This document shows positions 24,857-34,436 of a stretch of DNA of 64,000 nt, one piece after another (within the stretch, counting starts at the first letter, position 1; the number at the start of each line of letters is the position of its first letter). The stretch lies in the NCBI GenBank assembly GCA_964504345.1, contig CAZDDX010000001.1, positions 573,297-637,296 on the forward strand. The letters are read 5' to 3'. Under the pieces are notes generated by a model that was not told where the DNA came from, did no database searches, and saw only the letters and a list, made by a program, of their open reading frames with translations. The position numbers and the translations under genes were made by a program. The DNA comes from CAMDTE01 sp964504345. Its GTDB lineage: Bacteria > Bacteroidota > Bacteroidia > Flavobacteriales > Schleiferiaceae.

Positions 24857-25987
24857 ATGCGATTTGACCTCACTGCCCAAGATCCCGGAAGTAAAGCCCG
24901 CGCTGGAGTACTTCACACGGGCCACGGTCCTGTTCAGACTCCGCTCTTCATGCCGGTGGGAACGGTGGGAACGGTCAAGGGCGTATTTCCGCATCATTTG
25001 AAAGAGGACACGCACGCCGGCATTGTGCTGGGAAACACCTACCACCTGTACCTGCGGCCGGGAACAGACGTTTTGAATGAAGCCGGCGGCCTGCACAAAT
25101 TCATGGGTTGGGACGGTCCCATGCTCACAGATAGCGGCGGTTTTCAGGTGTACTCCCTGGAGGACCGTCGGAAAATCCGGGAAGAAGGCGTCACTTTTCA
25201 ATCCCACATCGACGGCAGCAAACATTTATTCTCTCCGGAGTCCGTGGTGGACATCCAGCGGAACATTGGCGCGGACATCGTCATGGCCTTTGACGAGTGC
25301 ACCCCTTACCCGTGCCCGGAACCCTACGCGCGCGACGCCATGCACCGCACCCACCGGTGGCTGGACCGTTGCTTGGCGCGCTGGAAGGAAACCCAGCCGC
25401 TGTACGGGTACGATCAAGCGTTGTTTCCCATTGTTCAAGGAAGCGTTTATCCCGATTTGCGCAAAGAATCTGCGGATGTGGTAGCAGAAAAAGGCGCCTG
25501 GGGGAACGCCATTGGCGGCCTGAGCGTTGGGGAACCCCACGACGAAATGTACGCCATGTGTGAATTGGTGTGCGACCGCCTCCCCGCGGACCGACCTCGC
25601 TACCTCATGGGCGTGGGCACCCCCGCCAACATCCTGGAAAACATTGCCTTGGGCGTGGATTTGTTTGACTGCGTCATGCCCACCCGCAACGCGCGGAACG
25701 GCCAAATATTCACCTGGGAAGGAACGCTGAACCTGCGCAACGCGAAATGGGCCCACGACTTCACCCCCCTGGACCCCGCCGGCACCAGCTTTGTGGATCA
25801 ATCCTTTACCCGCGCCTACCTGCGCCACTTGATTCACGCCGACGAATCCCTGGGCAAGCAAATTGCCACGCTCCACAACCTGCGGTTCTACCTGGAATTG
25901 GTGGAAACGGCCCGACAAAAAATCACCGAAGGCACTTTTGCTGCTTGGAAAAACCAAGTAGTTCCCAAATTGCAGCAACGCCTGTAA
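24857..25987 (+). CDS. tgt: Queuine tRNA-ribosyltransferase (tRNA-guanine transglycosylase)
   Basis: 376 residues. Exchanges guanine-34 for the queuosine precursor in GUN tRNAs. Signatures: TPLFMPVGTVGTVKG, MLTDSGGFQVYSL (catalytic Asp), AFDECTPYP, LFPIVQGSVYPDLRKESA, GGLSVGEP, FDCVMPTRNARNGQIFT (nucleophile Asp). The zinc site is altered: where most bacteria have CxCxxC this protein reads LDPAGTSFVDQSFTRAYLRHL, with only the later His of LHNLRFY kept. To my knowledge Bacteroidota homologues look similar, so this is probably a lineage trait. Start at 24857 is set by family alignment. Confidence 0.96.
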   Translation: MRFDLTAQDPGSKARAGVLHTGHGPVQTPLFMPVGTVGTVKGVFPHHLKEDTHAGIVLGNTYHLYLRPGTDVLNEAGGLHKFMGWDGPMLTDSGGFQVYSLEDRRKIREEGVTFQSHIDGSKHLFSPESVVDIQRNIGADIVMAFDECTPYPCPEPYARDAMHRTHRWLDRCLARWKETQPLYGYDQALFPIVQGSVYPDLRKESADVVAEKGAWGNAIGGLSVGEPHDEMYAMCELVCDRLPADRPRYLMGVGTPANILENIALGVDLFDCVMPTRNARNGQIFTWEGTLNLRNAKWAHDFTPLDPAGTSFVDQSFTRAYLRHLIHADESLGKQIATLHNLRFYLELVETARQKITEGTFAAWKNQVVPKLQQRL

Positions 25988-26015
25988 CGCGTCTCCGCGC
26001 GAGAACCGCACCCGT

Positions 26016-27098
26016 ATGACCCGTCTGGACCGCTACCTAATTGGCAAGTACTGGGGAACGTACGTCTTATTCCTGGCGCTCATCATGTCCATTGCCGTGG
26101 TGTTTGACGTCTCCCAAAAGCTGGACGATTTCATCACGGGCCAAGTGCCGGCCAGCGAAGTCGTATCCCAGTACTACGTGCATTTCGTGGCCTACTACGG
26201 CACTCTGTTTAGCGCGCTCATCGTCTTTCTGTCCACCGTCTTCTTTACCTCGCGGCTGTCGGCCCAAACGGAACTGGTGGCCATGCTGGTGGGCGGCATG
26301 AGCTACCAACGCTTGCTGCGCCCCTACACCCTTGCCGCGGGGTCGGTCTGCTTGCTGCTTTTGCTGCTCCAGCATTGGTGGATTCCCGCCTCCAATGCGA
26401 AACGGATTGCTTTTGAAGACCGCTACGTTTTGGACGCCCCGGTTCGTGAGGAACGCCCCATCAACATTCACCGGCAGGTATCGCCCGGCACGTTTCTGTA
26501 CTTCGAAACCTGGAGCCCGGACCGCTTATCCGGTTACCACCTCACCCTGGAAAGCATTGAGAACGGTCGACTGCAGCGCAAACTGAGTGCAGATTTTGCG
26601 CGGTACGACACCGTCAAACAGCGCTGGTTTCTGGACCTTTGGTCCTTGCGCACCCTGCAACCCAGCGGCGAAATCCTGACCACCGGACGTTCCCTAGACA
26701 CCGTCCTCCCGTTCGGACCGGACCGCGTGCTGCCCACGGCGTCGGAAATGTCTACCCTGAATTCGTGGGACTTGTGGAAATTTCTGCAAGCAGAAAAAGT
26801 CAGCGGCTCCCCCACCGTCAAACGGTTGTCGTTGGAATTTCACCGTCGGTCCGCCTACCCCTTCAGCGTTTTCTTGTTGACGTATTTGGCCGTGGCCCTG
26901 GCCAGTCCCAAAAAGCGAGGCGGACTGGGCAACAACATTGCGCTGGGCTTGGCCCTGGCCGTAACCTACCTCTTTGTGGTACAACTCACCGGAATGCTGG
27001 TCACCTCCCTGGCGTTTCCCCCGGCGCTGGCCATTTGGACTCCCAACCTGTTGTTTGCCGGCATCGCCGTTTGGATGACGAAAAAAGCACCCAAGTAA
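26016..27098 (+). CDS. LPS export permease LptF/LptG family
   Basis: 360 residues of the YjgP/YjgQ family: six membrane segments, three at each end (first about residues 12-32, RYLIGKYWGTYVLFLALIM start; last in LLFAGIAVWMTKK), around a periplasmic beta-jellyroll of about 170 residues. With LptB it moves lipopolysaccharide from the inner membrane to the Lpt bridge. LptF and LptG cannot be told apart reliably here. It follows tgt by 28 bases, a common pairing in Bacteroidota, and is immediately followed by a DMT transporter gene. Confidence 0.9.
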   Translation: MTRLDRYLIGKYWGTYVLFLALIMSIAVVFDVSQKLDDFITGQVPASEVVSQYYVHFVAYYGTLFSALIVFLSTVFFTSRLSAQTELVAMLVGGMSYQRLLRPYTLAAGSVCLLLLLLQHWWIPASNAKRIAFEDRYVLDAPVREERPINIHRQVSPGTFLYFETWSPDRLSGYHLTLESIENGRLQRKLSADFARYDTVKQRWFLDLWSLRTLQPSGEILTTGRSLDTVLPFGPDRVLPTASEMSTLNSWDLWKFLQAEKVSGSPTVKRLSLEFHRRSAYPFSVFLLTYLAVALASPKKRGGLGNNIALGLALAVTYLFVVQLTGMLVTSLAFPPALAIWTPNLLFAGIAVWMTKKAPK

Positions 27099-27998
27099 AT
27101 GATTGGCAACAAGTTAAACACGTTAGGCCCCTTGGCCCTGATGCACCTCATTGTCTTCATTTGGGGATTTACCGGCTTGCTTGGGGGGCTGATTTCTGTG
27201 GACGCACTCACGTTGGTTTGGATTCGCGTGGGTTTGGCCTTGGGCGTTTTGGTGGTCTACGGTGCGGCAACCGGTCAGTTGAAGGGCGTGGAACGCTGGG
27301 CAGACCGCGGTTGGCTGGCTTTGGGCGGTTGGGTCATTGCCGCGCATTGGGTGACCTTTTTTCACGCCATTAAAATTGCCAATATTTCCGTGGCTCTGGC
27401 GTGTTTGAGCACGGGAGCGTTTTTTGCCGCTCTATTGGAGCCATTGGTTTTTCGCCGACGGTTCTCCCCCACAGAGGGCCTTCTGGGCGCCGGCGTGGTG
27501 GTGGGCGTGGGCATCCTGTTTTCTGCGGAAGTTGAATTTGCTTGGGGCATTGGCGTGGCCCTGCTCTCCGCCCTCTTGTCCGCTACTTTTTCGGTACTGA
27601 ACGGGAAATTGGTGCAGCGCCTCAAACCCGTGACCATCACCCTGCACGAAATGGCCCATGCTTTGGCGGCCCTCACCCTGGCCGTTGCCCTGCGCGGTGA
27701 CCTGTGGACCAGCCTTACCGCACCGCGCGGATGGGATTGGCTGTGGCTCGTTTTGTTGGCCACGGTGTGTACCGCCTACGCCTTCATTCAATCCGTCAAG
27801 GTCATGCAGTTCTTGAGTCCGTTTACCGTCATGCTGACCATCAATTTGGAACCGGTGTACGGCATTGCGTTGGCCGTTTTGGTCTTCGGCAAGCAAGAGC
27901 AACTCTCCGGCGGCTTCTACGCCGGCGCCCTGTGGCTGTTTGGCTTGGTCCTTTGGCACACGTGGCGAAAAAGACCGCAAACGCTTTCCGAAAATTGA
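27099..27998 (+). CDS. EamA/DMT superfamily permease
   Basis: 299 residues with about ten hydrophobic helices and the two EamA repeats, for example LGPLALMHLIVFIWGFTGLL (first helix) and the second repeat from about residue 150 (FAWGIGVALLSALLSATFSVLNGKLVQ). Members export or import small metabolites; the substrate is unknown. The ATG begins directly after the upstream stop codon, which argues for one operon with the LptF/G gene. Confidence 0.9.
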   Translation: MIGNKLNTLGPLALMHLIVFIWGFTGLLGGLISVDALTLVWIRVGLALGVLVVYGAATGQLKGVERWADRGWLALGGWVIAAHWVTFFHAIKIANISVALACLSTGAFFAALLEPLVFRRRFSPTEGLLGAGVVVGVGILFSAEVEFAWGIGVALLSALLSATFSVLNGKLVQRLKPVTITLHEMAHALAALTLAVALRGDLWTSLTAPRGWDWLWLVLLATVCTAYAFIQSVKVMQFLSPFTVMLTINLEPVYGIALAVLVFGKQEQLSGGFYAGALWLFGLVLWHTWRKRPQTLSEN

Positions 27999-28034
27999 AC
28001 CGATTGTAGTACTTTTAAAGTTCGACGAATCCCC

Positions 28035-28988
28035 ATGGAATACCTTGATTTTGAAGCCCCCATCCGCGAGATGGACGAACAATTGGAGCGCACACGCGCC
28101 ATGGCCCAAGAGTCCGACGTGGACCTCAGCGCGGCCATTGATGCTTTGGAGCAGTCGCGCACGGAGCTGTTGAAGTCCCAAAGCGAGCACCTTACCGCTT
28201 GGCAACGCGTCCAACTTTCGCGCCACCCCAACCGTCCGTACACTTTGGCGTACTTGAACGCCATGACCCAAGGCACCTTTTCGGAGCTGCACGGAGATCG
28301 TCACGTCAAGGACGACAAGGCCATGGTGGGCGGCTGGGGCTGGATCAACGGCGAAAGCTACCTGTTCCTGGGCCAACAAAAGGGCATCAACACCAAAATG
28401 CGCCAGCTGCGCAACTTTGGCATGGCCAACCCAGAAGGGTACCGCAAGGCGCTGCGCCTGATGAAAATGGCGGAAAAGTTCCAGCGTCCGGTGGTTTGCT
28501 TGATCGACACCCCGGGCGCCTTCCCCGGCTTGGAGGCCGAAGAGCGCGGCCAGGGCGAAGCCATTGCCCGCAACATCTTTGAGATGGCCAAGCTGCGCAC
28601 CCCGGTGATTTGCATCATCATTGGCGAAGGTGCTTCCGGTGGAGCCTTGGGCATTGGCGTGGGCGATCGCGTCCTCATGCTGGAAAACACTTGGTACTCG
28701 GTTATTTCGCCGGAGTCTTGCTCGTCCATTTTGTGGCGTTCTTGGAATTTCAAGGAACAGGCCGCAGAGGCCCTAAAATTGACCGCCAACGACATGCTGG
28801 CCAACGGCCTGATCGACGGCATCGTACCCGAACCCTTGGGCGGAGCACACCGCGATCCCGAAGGAATGTTCGCTTCCCTGGCGGAAACCATCGACCGCGA
28901 ATACCGCGCCCTCAAGGACCGAGATTTGGACCAATTGGTGGACGAACGCATTGAGAAATTCTGCGCCATGGGCGTGGTGAACGAATAA
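28035..28988 (+). CDS. accA: Acetyl-CoA carboxylase carboxyltransferase subunit alpha
   Basis: 317 residues. With AccD it transfers carboxyl from carboxybiotin to acetyl-CoA, making malonyl-CoA for fatty acid synthesis. Motifs: [16 protein letters not shown] coiled N-terminus, [38 protein letters not shown], and [33 protein letters not shown] (split oxyanion region). Length is normal. A weak -7-like TACTTTTA lies 17 bases upstream (28010-28017). Confidence 0.97.
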   Translation: MEYLDFEAPIREMDEQLERTRAMAQESDVDLSAAIDALEQSRTELLKSQSEHLTAWQRVQLSRHPNRPYTLAYLNAMTQGTFSELHGDRHVKDDKAMVGGWGWINGESYLFLGQQKGINTKMRQLRNFGMANPEGYRKALRLMKMAEKFQRPVVCLIDTPGAFPGLEAEERGQGEAIARNIFEMAKLRTPVICIIIGEGASGGALGIGVGDRVLMLENTWYSVISPESCSSILWRSWNFKEQAAEALKLTANDMLANGLIDGIVPEPLGGAHRDPEGMFASLAETIDREYRALKDRDLDQLVDERIEKFCAMGVVNE

Positions 28989-29033
28989 CTGCAACGGAAC
29001 ACTACCAACGCTTAAAACTTCTGCCCCGAATTC

Positions 29034-30533
29034 ATGGAACGAGCCCCTCAGCCGCAAAACAACGGCAAACCCCGCAAATCCAAAGTCGTCCAACTGGACG
29101 GCGGACGCATTCCGCCCCAGGCCCTGGATTTGGAAGAAGCGGTGTTGGGGGCCATGCTCATTGACCGGGAAGCACTGGGCCGATCGATTGATTTGCTCCA
29201 GCCGGAAGCGTTTTACAGCGAGGCACACCAACACGTCTTTGCGTCGATTTCGCGTTTGTTCGCAGGCGGTCAGGCCGTTGACTTGCTGACGGTTTCCCAG
29301 GATTTGCGCCAGCAGGGCTTGCTGGAGGCGGTTGGGGGTGAATACAAATTGATTCATCTTTCGCAGCGCGTCAGCTCGTCGGCACACGTGGAATACCACG
29401 CGCGGATTGTGGTGCAGAAACACATCCAACGGGAGCTGATCCGCATCTCTTCGGAAATCATTGAGGACGCCTTTGACGAAGGAACGGACGTGCTGGAATT
29501 GCTGGACAAGTCGGAACAAAGCTTGTTCAACGTAGCCCAGGGCAACCTGAAGCGCAACTACGAGTCCTCTTTGGATTTGGTGAAGCAGGCCTTGGACCGC
29601 ATCCAGGAAATCTCCAAAAAGGAAGGCCTGTCCGGGGTACCGTCGGGCTTTACCGGCGTTGACCGAGTCACCAGCGGATGGCAGCGGTCTGATTTGATCA
29701 TCATTGCGGCCCGTCCGGGTATGGGTAAAACGGCGATGGTGTTGAGCATGGCGCGCAACATGGCCATAGACCACAACATTCCGGTGGCCATTTTCAGTTT
29801 GGAGATGTCTTCGGTGCAGTTGATCATGCGTTTGATCGCGTCGGAAACAGGCATCAATTCCGAAACCCTGCGGAAAGGCAATTTGTCCCCCACCGAGTGG
29901 AAGCAACTGACCACTAAGGTACACGCCCTGGAAAACGCGCCCCTGTTCATTGACGACACCCCTGGGTTGTCCATCTTTGACCTCCGTGCCAAGTGCCGAC
30001 GTCTGGTGTCCACGCACAAGGTGGGCATCATTGTGATCGACTACCTCCAGTTGATGACGGCCGCCGTGGGCAAAGGCAGCGGCAACCGCGAACAAGAAAT
30101 CTCCACCATCTCGCGGTCGCTGAAGAGCATCGCCAAAGAATTGCAGGTTCCGGTCATCGCCCTTTCGCAGCTCAGTCGGGCCGTGGAAACGCGCGGCGGC
30201 AGCAAGCGTCCCCTGCTTTCCGACCTTCGGGAATCCGGCGCCATCGAGCAAGATGCGGACATTGTGTCCTTCATTTACCGCCCGGAATACTACCAAATCC
30301 ACGAGTGGGACGACGACCAAACCCCGTGCGAAGGCCAGGCGGAGTTCATCATTGCCAAGCACCGGAACGGATCGCTGGAGAACGTTCGATTGCGCTTTGA
30401 GGGCGCCATGGCTAAGTTTTCGGACCTGGACAGCATCCCCAACGCGCCGTCTGCGGTATACGAGTCCAGCATGAACCAACCGACTTCCTTCGGGCCCATT
30501 GAACCGATGTCCGACGATGCGGCACCGTTTTAA
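29034..30533 (+). CDS. dnaB: Replicative DNA helicase
   Basis: 499 residues. Hexameric 5'-3' helicase at the replication fork. N-terminal domain with PPQALDLEEAVLGAMLIDREA; RecA-like domain with Walker A AARPGMGKTAMVLSMARN near residue 225, the Walker B region VIDYLQLM, and LSQLSRAVETRGGSKRPLLSDLRESGAIEQDAD (split) with the arginine finger. The C-terminus EPMSDDAAPF is acidic and variable. It overlaps the next gene by 17 bases. Confidence 0.98.
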   Translation: MERAPQPQNNGKPRKSKVVQLDGGRIPPQALDLEEAVLGAMLIDREALGRSIDLLQPEAFYSEAHQHVFASISRLFAGGQAVDLLTVSQDLRQQGLLEAVGGEYKLIHLSQRVSSSAHVEYHARIVVQKHIQRELIRISSEIIEDAFDEGTDVLELLDKSEQSLFNVAQGNLKRNYESSLDLVKQALDRIQEISKKEGLSGVPSGFTGVDRVTSGWQRSDLIIIAARPGMGKTAMVLSMARNMAIDHNIPVAIFSLEMSSVQLIMRLIASETGINSETLRKGNLSPTEWKQLTTKVHALENAPLFIDDTPGLSIFDLRAKCRRLVSTHKVGIIVIDYLQLMTAAVGKGSGNREQEISTISRSLKSIAKELQVPVIALSQLSRAVETRGGSKRPLLSDLRESGAIEQDADIVSFIYRPEYYQIHEWDDDQTPCEGQAEFIIAKHRNGSLENVRLRFEGAMAKFSDLDSIPNAPSAVYESSMNQPTSFGPIEPMSDDAAPF

Positions 30534-31785
30534 ACATTTGCTTTTTTGGGTAGTGGTTTTGTTGGCCCCAGCGTTGCGGGCCGGCTACTGGTTGATTCCC
30601 ATGGACGCCGAGGGGCAGGCCAACCACCTCAAGGCCTACGGAATTGCCTTCAGCGCCCTGGAGCGCGGCACCAAAGGCGAATGGCTGCTGAACTACCGCG
30701 GCGGCAGCTTCCTCTTTCCGGACGACCCCTGGATTCGTCGGGAATGCTTGGTGCGCGGCGTCTCCGGCGAACCCATCGCGGACGGTGAGGCCGCGGCCCT
30801 GCGCACGGAACTCGCTTCCCCTTCCTCCAACACGGAGCTCGTCGTACTGGAAAAAGCCCCAAAAATCGCCGTTTATTCGCCGGACGGCAAGCAACCCTGG
30901 GACGACGCCGTCACCCTGGTGCTGACGTACGCAGAAATTCCCTACGACCGCATCTACGACCGCGAGATCCTTCGTGGCGATTTGGCGCAGTACGAGTGGC
31001 TCCACCTCCACCACGAGGACTTCACCGGCCAATACGGCAAATTTTACGGGGCTTACCGCCACGCTACTTGGTACATGGAGGACAAAAAGCGCGCGGAAGA
31101 AGAAGCCGCCTCGCTGGGCTTTTCCAAGGTCTCCGAACTGAAACGCGCCGTTACCGAGCGCATTCAAGGCTACGTGGCCAACGGCGGCTTTTTGTTTGCC
31201 ATGTGCTCCGCCACGGACAGCTACGACGTGGCCCGGGCCGCCCACCAAACGGACGTTTGCGCCGCCGTCTTCGACGGCGACCCCGCCGATCCGGACGCTC
31301 CACGCAAGCTAGATTTCTTGAACACCCTAGCCTTTGAAAACTTCAATTTGGTCACGGTGCCGGAGCAGTACGAAATATCCAGCATCGACGTGACGGACAC
31401 CCGTCGGGTTCCGGAAGAACTGGACTTCTTTGCCTTGTTCGACTTCTCCGCGAAGTGGGATCCGGTGGCCACCATGCTCTGCCAAAACCACGAGAAGACC
31501 ATCGCCGGTTTCATGGGCCAAACCACCGCCTTCCGCATGAGCACCATCAAACCCAACGTGCGTATTTTGGGGGCCTTCCCGGCCGCGGGCGAAGCCCGCT
31601 ACATCCACGGCGGCTTTGGAAAGGGCCTCTGGACCTTCTACGGCGGCCACGACCCGGAGGACTACCGCCACCAAGTGGGAGACCCGCCCACGGAACTCGC
31701 CGCCTACCCCAACAGCCCGGGGTACCGACTCATCCTGAACAACATCCTGTTCCCGGCGGCCGAAAAAAAGAAGCAAAAAACCTGA
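30517..31785 (+). CDS. Secreted glutamine-amidotransferase-like protein ('asparagine synthetase B' family of Bacteroidota)
   Basis: 422 residues. N-terminal signal peptide (FKHLLFWVVVLLAPALRA) so it is exported. Similar Bacteroidota proteins are annotated as asparagine synthetase B, yet no Ntn-type GATase (catalytic Cys2) or ATP pyrophosphatase motif is visible. The region about residues 112-245 (KIAVYSPDGKQPWDDAVTLV ... GYVANGGFLFAMCSATDSYD) resembles a class-I amidotransferase-like fold with a Cys at the nucleophile-elbow position. Function is unknown. ATG 30517 overlaps dnaB by 17 bases; an in-frame TTG at 30499 is an alternative. Confidence 0.75.
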   Translation: MRHRFKHLLFWVVVLLAPALRAGYWLIPMDAEGQANHLKAYGIAFSALERGTKGEWLLNYRGGSFLFPDDPWIRRECLVRGVSGEPIADGEAAALRTELASPSSNTELVVLEKAPKIAVYSPDGKQPWDDAVTLVLTYAEIPYDRIYDREILRGDLAQYEWLHLHHEDFTGQYGKFYGAYRHATWYMEDKKRAEEEAASLGFSKVSELKRAVTERIQGYVANGGFLFAMCSATDSYDVARAAHQTDVCAAVFDGDPADPDAPRKLDFLNTLAFENFNLVTVPEQYEISSIDVTDTRRVPEELDFFALFDFSAKWDPVATMLCQNHEKTIAGFMGQTTAFRMSTIKPNVRILGAFPAAGEARYIHGGFGKGLWTFYGGHDPEDYRHQVGDPPTELAAYPNSPGYRLILNNILFPAAEKKKQKT

Positions 31786-31798
31786 GGTTCTCCCGCCA

Positions 31799-31829
31799 CC
31801 GCGGTGCGGCACCTGCGGGCGCACCGCGC
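31799..31829. terminator. GC-rich stem-loop between convergent genes
   Basis: GCGGTGCG (31801-31808) and CGCACCGC (31820-31827) form a perfect 8-base stem around an 11-base loop. There is no T run on either side, so it is a weak or factor-dependent terminator at best. Confidence 0.35.
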
Positions 31830-31837
31830 CCCTGTCC

Positions 31838-33751
31838 TCAGTTGAACAAGTACCACCGAGCGCCCAAGCGCAGGTGGGCGTTCGCCACAGGCATGTACGG
31901 CGCGGCAAAAGCGGCCCAAGGTCCCCAGCCTTGGTTGAATTGATTCAAAACCACAAAGGCCGACGCCGTTTTCCACCGCACCTGCAGCTGCAGAAACGGC
32001 AAAACCCACTGCTGAATGCGCTGCCGCTCGGCGGGCAACCAGCCCACTTGGGCCACCTCCGCCCCCCATCGCGGGTCGTAGGCCGGGGCGAAGTACGGGG
32101 AATTCCCCACCGCACCCAACTCGGCTTCAATGCGCACCCCGCGGTCCTCCAGGTTCCACTTCCGCGCCACCGTCCCCACATAGGCGAACAGAGGCACGGG
32201 CATCGCGTAGGCGTTTGAACTCAAGGCCCCAGTCATCCGCAACGACGAACGCCAACGGGAGGAAGCGCCGCCCGTTCCCAAACCAGTAGATAAATCAACC
32301 GTAGACTGCAGCGTCCAGGCGGACGTCGGTTCCGTAAACGACCGAATCCCCAAATAGCCCGAGGACGTTGGAACGCGCAAACCGTGCCAGCCGCGCGCCG
32401 TGATGGACCACGCAGGAACCCGATCCGCGCGAACCCAGGGGGCCAGCGGCAACCAATGGCCTTCTGCCTGCCACGGGGCCGCTCCCACCCAGTCCGATTG
32501 CCACAACCAAGGCACCTCCATGCGCTGCGCGCGCAGGCGAAAAGACGAAACCGAAACAACGGCCGCAGCCAATTCAACCGCTTCACCCGCTTGCGCCGTC
32601 GATCGATCCGGGCGAACTTTTTGATTGAATGCGGCCTCCGCTTGGGGCATCCACCCCCATCGGGAATCCCACGCCAAACGTCCGGAGAGCATCCACGACG
32701 AGCGCGTCCGCACGTTTCTCCACCCCACGGAAGGCGTCCAACGCTGCCAACCGGCAGTGCTCAACGCGGCGGAGTCCGGACGAAACTGCGTGGCCTGAAT
32801 CGCCACCGACAGCCGTTCCCAACCTACGTACTCCAGTCGGTGCTGCCCTCCCCAAGCGGTGTCCAACCCCAACGCGTCCGGCTTGAAGGCCCGACGGTTC
32901 TGCTCCCACCGATAACCCAGACTTCCGTTTTTCCACCTGCGCTGCACCAAGGCCTGGGTGCTGACGCGGTGCGACGATGCCAACCCCCAGCGCGTATCCA
33001 CTAAGGCGCGGTTCCGGAATCCATACCCAACTCCCACTACCTCCAAGGGGTCCACCACCCCGCCGTTTTCAAATCCCTTCCAAGACAACCGTTGCACGGC
33101 TGCCAACCAGCTCCCCGGCCCCACCGAATCGCGCCGAACCACCCGAACCAAGAAGTCGTCGGACAAAACAGACTGCCGTTCGTACGGGCCTTTGGCGTTG
33201 GTGCGCACAAAATGGCCCGCCAAATCCGTCCGTCTCGAAAGTGGAAGCCCCGCGCGCAGTCCAAACTGCTGCCCGGAAGCCGTTCCGTTGGTACCCTCCA
33301 ACAAAACGGTGGTCACCGGCACGCGCAAAAACTCCCGAAGCTCCAGCGGCAAACCGTCCGCCGGCAACGCCCAACCGGAAGGATTGAAGGAATGAACAGG
33401 GGAAATAAATCCGCCGCGCGGAAGCGATACCAGGCTCCAAAAATCCAAACTCGGCGCGCCCAGGTATGGCGTTGTGAGTTGGGGCAATTTTTGGTCCAAG
33501 GAACCCTCCAAACTTTGAATGGTGGTGTACTTCACGTTTACCTGCTCCCATCGGCCCATAAACGAAGGCATTGGAACGACCTTCCGCACGGAATCTAAAG
33601 CAACTGAGGAACTGGCCGTTGCCGGTACCGAATCCGCCACCGCACCGGTGCGAAACCGCCCTCCGGCGGGCATCCCAAGCGCTTGCGCTGCCGTGCTGAT
33701 CGCGAGGACCCAACAGACGGCACCGAAACGTATGATGCTTCCGGTTTCCAC
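31838..33751 (-). CDS. Putative outer-membrane porin
   Basis: 637 residues. N-terminal signal peptide (IIRFGAVCWVLAISTAAQALG) then a region with LEGSLDQKLPQLTTPYLGAPSLDFWSLVS-type motifs (split) and long runs of amphipathic strands rich in Trp and Tyr (e.g. GGQHRLEYVGWERLSVAIQ). The final ANAHLRLGARWYLFN ends in Asn after Phe, consistent with a barrel. This matches the Bacteroidota putative porin family (PF14121 type). The GTG at 33751 is chosen because it begins 4 bases after the SDR stop and sits at the signal peptide; upstream in-frame codons overlap the SDR gene. The substrate is unknown. Confidence 0.78.
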   Translation of the reverse strand: METGSIIRFGAVCWVLAISTAAQALGMPAGGRFRTGAVADSVPATASSSVALDSVRKVVPMPSFMGRWEQVNVKYTTIQSLEGSLDQKLPQLTTPYLGAPSLDFWSLVSLPRGGFISPVHSFNPSGWALPADGLPLELREFLRVPVTTVLLEGTNGTASGQQFGLRAGLPLSRRTDLAGHFVRTNAKGPYERQSVLSDDFLVRVVRRDSVGPGSWLAAVQRLSWKGFENGGVVDPLEVVGVGYGFRNRALVDTRWGLASSHRVSTQALVQRRWKNGSLGYRWEQNRRAFKPDALGLDTAWGGQHRLEYVGWERLSVAIQATQFRPDSAALSTAGWQRWTPSVGWRNVRTRSSWMLSGRLAWDSRWGWMPQAEAAFNQKVRPDRSTAQAGEAVELAAAVVSVSSFRLRAQRMEVPWLWQSDWVGAAPWQAEGHWLPLAPWVRADRVPAWSITARGWHGLRVPTSSGYLGIRSFTEPTSAWTLQSTVDLSTGLGTGGASSRWRSSLRMTGALSSNAYAMPVPLFAYVGTVARKWNLEDRGVRIEAELGAVGNSPYFAPAYDPRWGAEVAQVGWLPAERQRIQQWVLPFLQLQVRWKTASAFVVLNQFNQGWGPWAAFAAPYMPVANAHLRLGARWYLFN

Positions 33752-33755
33752 CGAT

Positions 33756-34436
33756 TTAGGGGGTTGTGGACGAAACCGGCAGCACCTTGCCGCGGAAAAA
33801 CCGATGTCCGTTCTGCGCAAAATCGGCCACGTAAGCGCCCATTTCGCCGGCAGAAACCGGCGCTTCAAAGCCGGGAAAAGCCTCCGCCAACATCTCCGTT
33901 TGCACCGCGCCCAAGCACAGCACGTTGAAGGACCAACCGCGGTCGTTGAATTCGGTTTGGAGCACTTCCGTCAGGCACACGGCCGCCGCTTTGCTGGAAC
34001 TGTACGCCGCCATGCCCGGAAACTTCACGGACCCTTGAAATCCGCCCATGCTGGACAACGTGACCACGTGGACCGACGCCTCAAAAAAGGGCATCAGCGC
34101 TTGCACGGCCAACGCGGGCGCGGTGGCGTTGGCTGCAAAGGAGTCGGCGAAATCCTCAGGCGATAGCTCTTTCAAAGGCTTGCGCACCAAGTAGCCGGCG
34201 CTGTTGATCAAACCAGAGACCGTCCGGCCCTGGGTGCGCAACTCTTCTGCAAACACACGCCAATGGTCCGGCCGAACCGGATCCACCGTCCTCAGGTGTA
34301 CGTGGGGAACCTTCCAGTCCGCGGGATCTAAAGCGGTTCGGCTCAACGCCCAAACAGTGTGTCCGGCAGCCGCCAAGGCTAGCGCCACTTCCCGGCCAAT
34401 GCCGCGTCGGGCACCGGTTACAATAAAATCACCCAT
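33756..34436 (-). CDS. Short-chain dehydrogenase/reductase
   Basis: 226 residues. Classical SDR: NAD(P)-binding TGARRGIGREVALALAAAG at residues 7-25, LINSAGYLVRK (NAG-type), catalytic Ser in VTLSSMGGFQG and Tyr/Lys in YSSSKAAAVCLTEVL. ALSRTALD after strand 2 with an Arg suggests NADP preference. The substrate cannot be deduced. The start overlaps the small Cys-rich gene upstream by eight bases and the stop is four bases from the porin gene, so it lies within the same minus-strand operon. Confidence 0.9.
   Translation of the reverse strand: MGDFIVTGARRGIGREVALALAAAGHTVWALSRTALDPADWKVPHVHLRTVDPVRPDHWRVFAEELRTQGRTVSGLINSAGYLVRKPLKELSPEDFADSFAANATAPALAVQALMPFFEASVHVVTLSSMGGFQGSVKFPGMAAYSSSKAAAVCLTEVLQTEFNDRGWSFNVLCLGAVQTEMLAEAFPGFEAPVSAGEMGAYVADFAQNGHRFFRGKVLPVSSTTP

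Noticed and set aside
28773..30479. 568-codon open frame antisense to dnaB
   Set aside because: Low-complexity His/Gln/Val composition and complete overlap with the unmistakable DnaB motifs; a shadow of codon bias.
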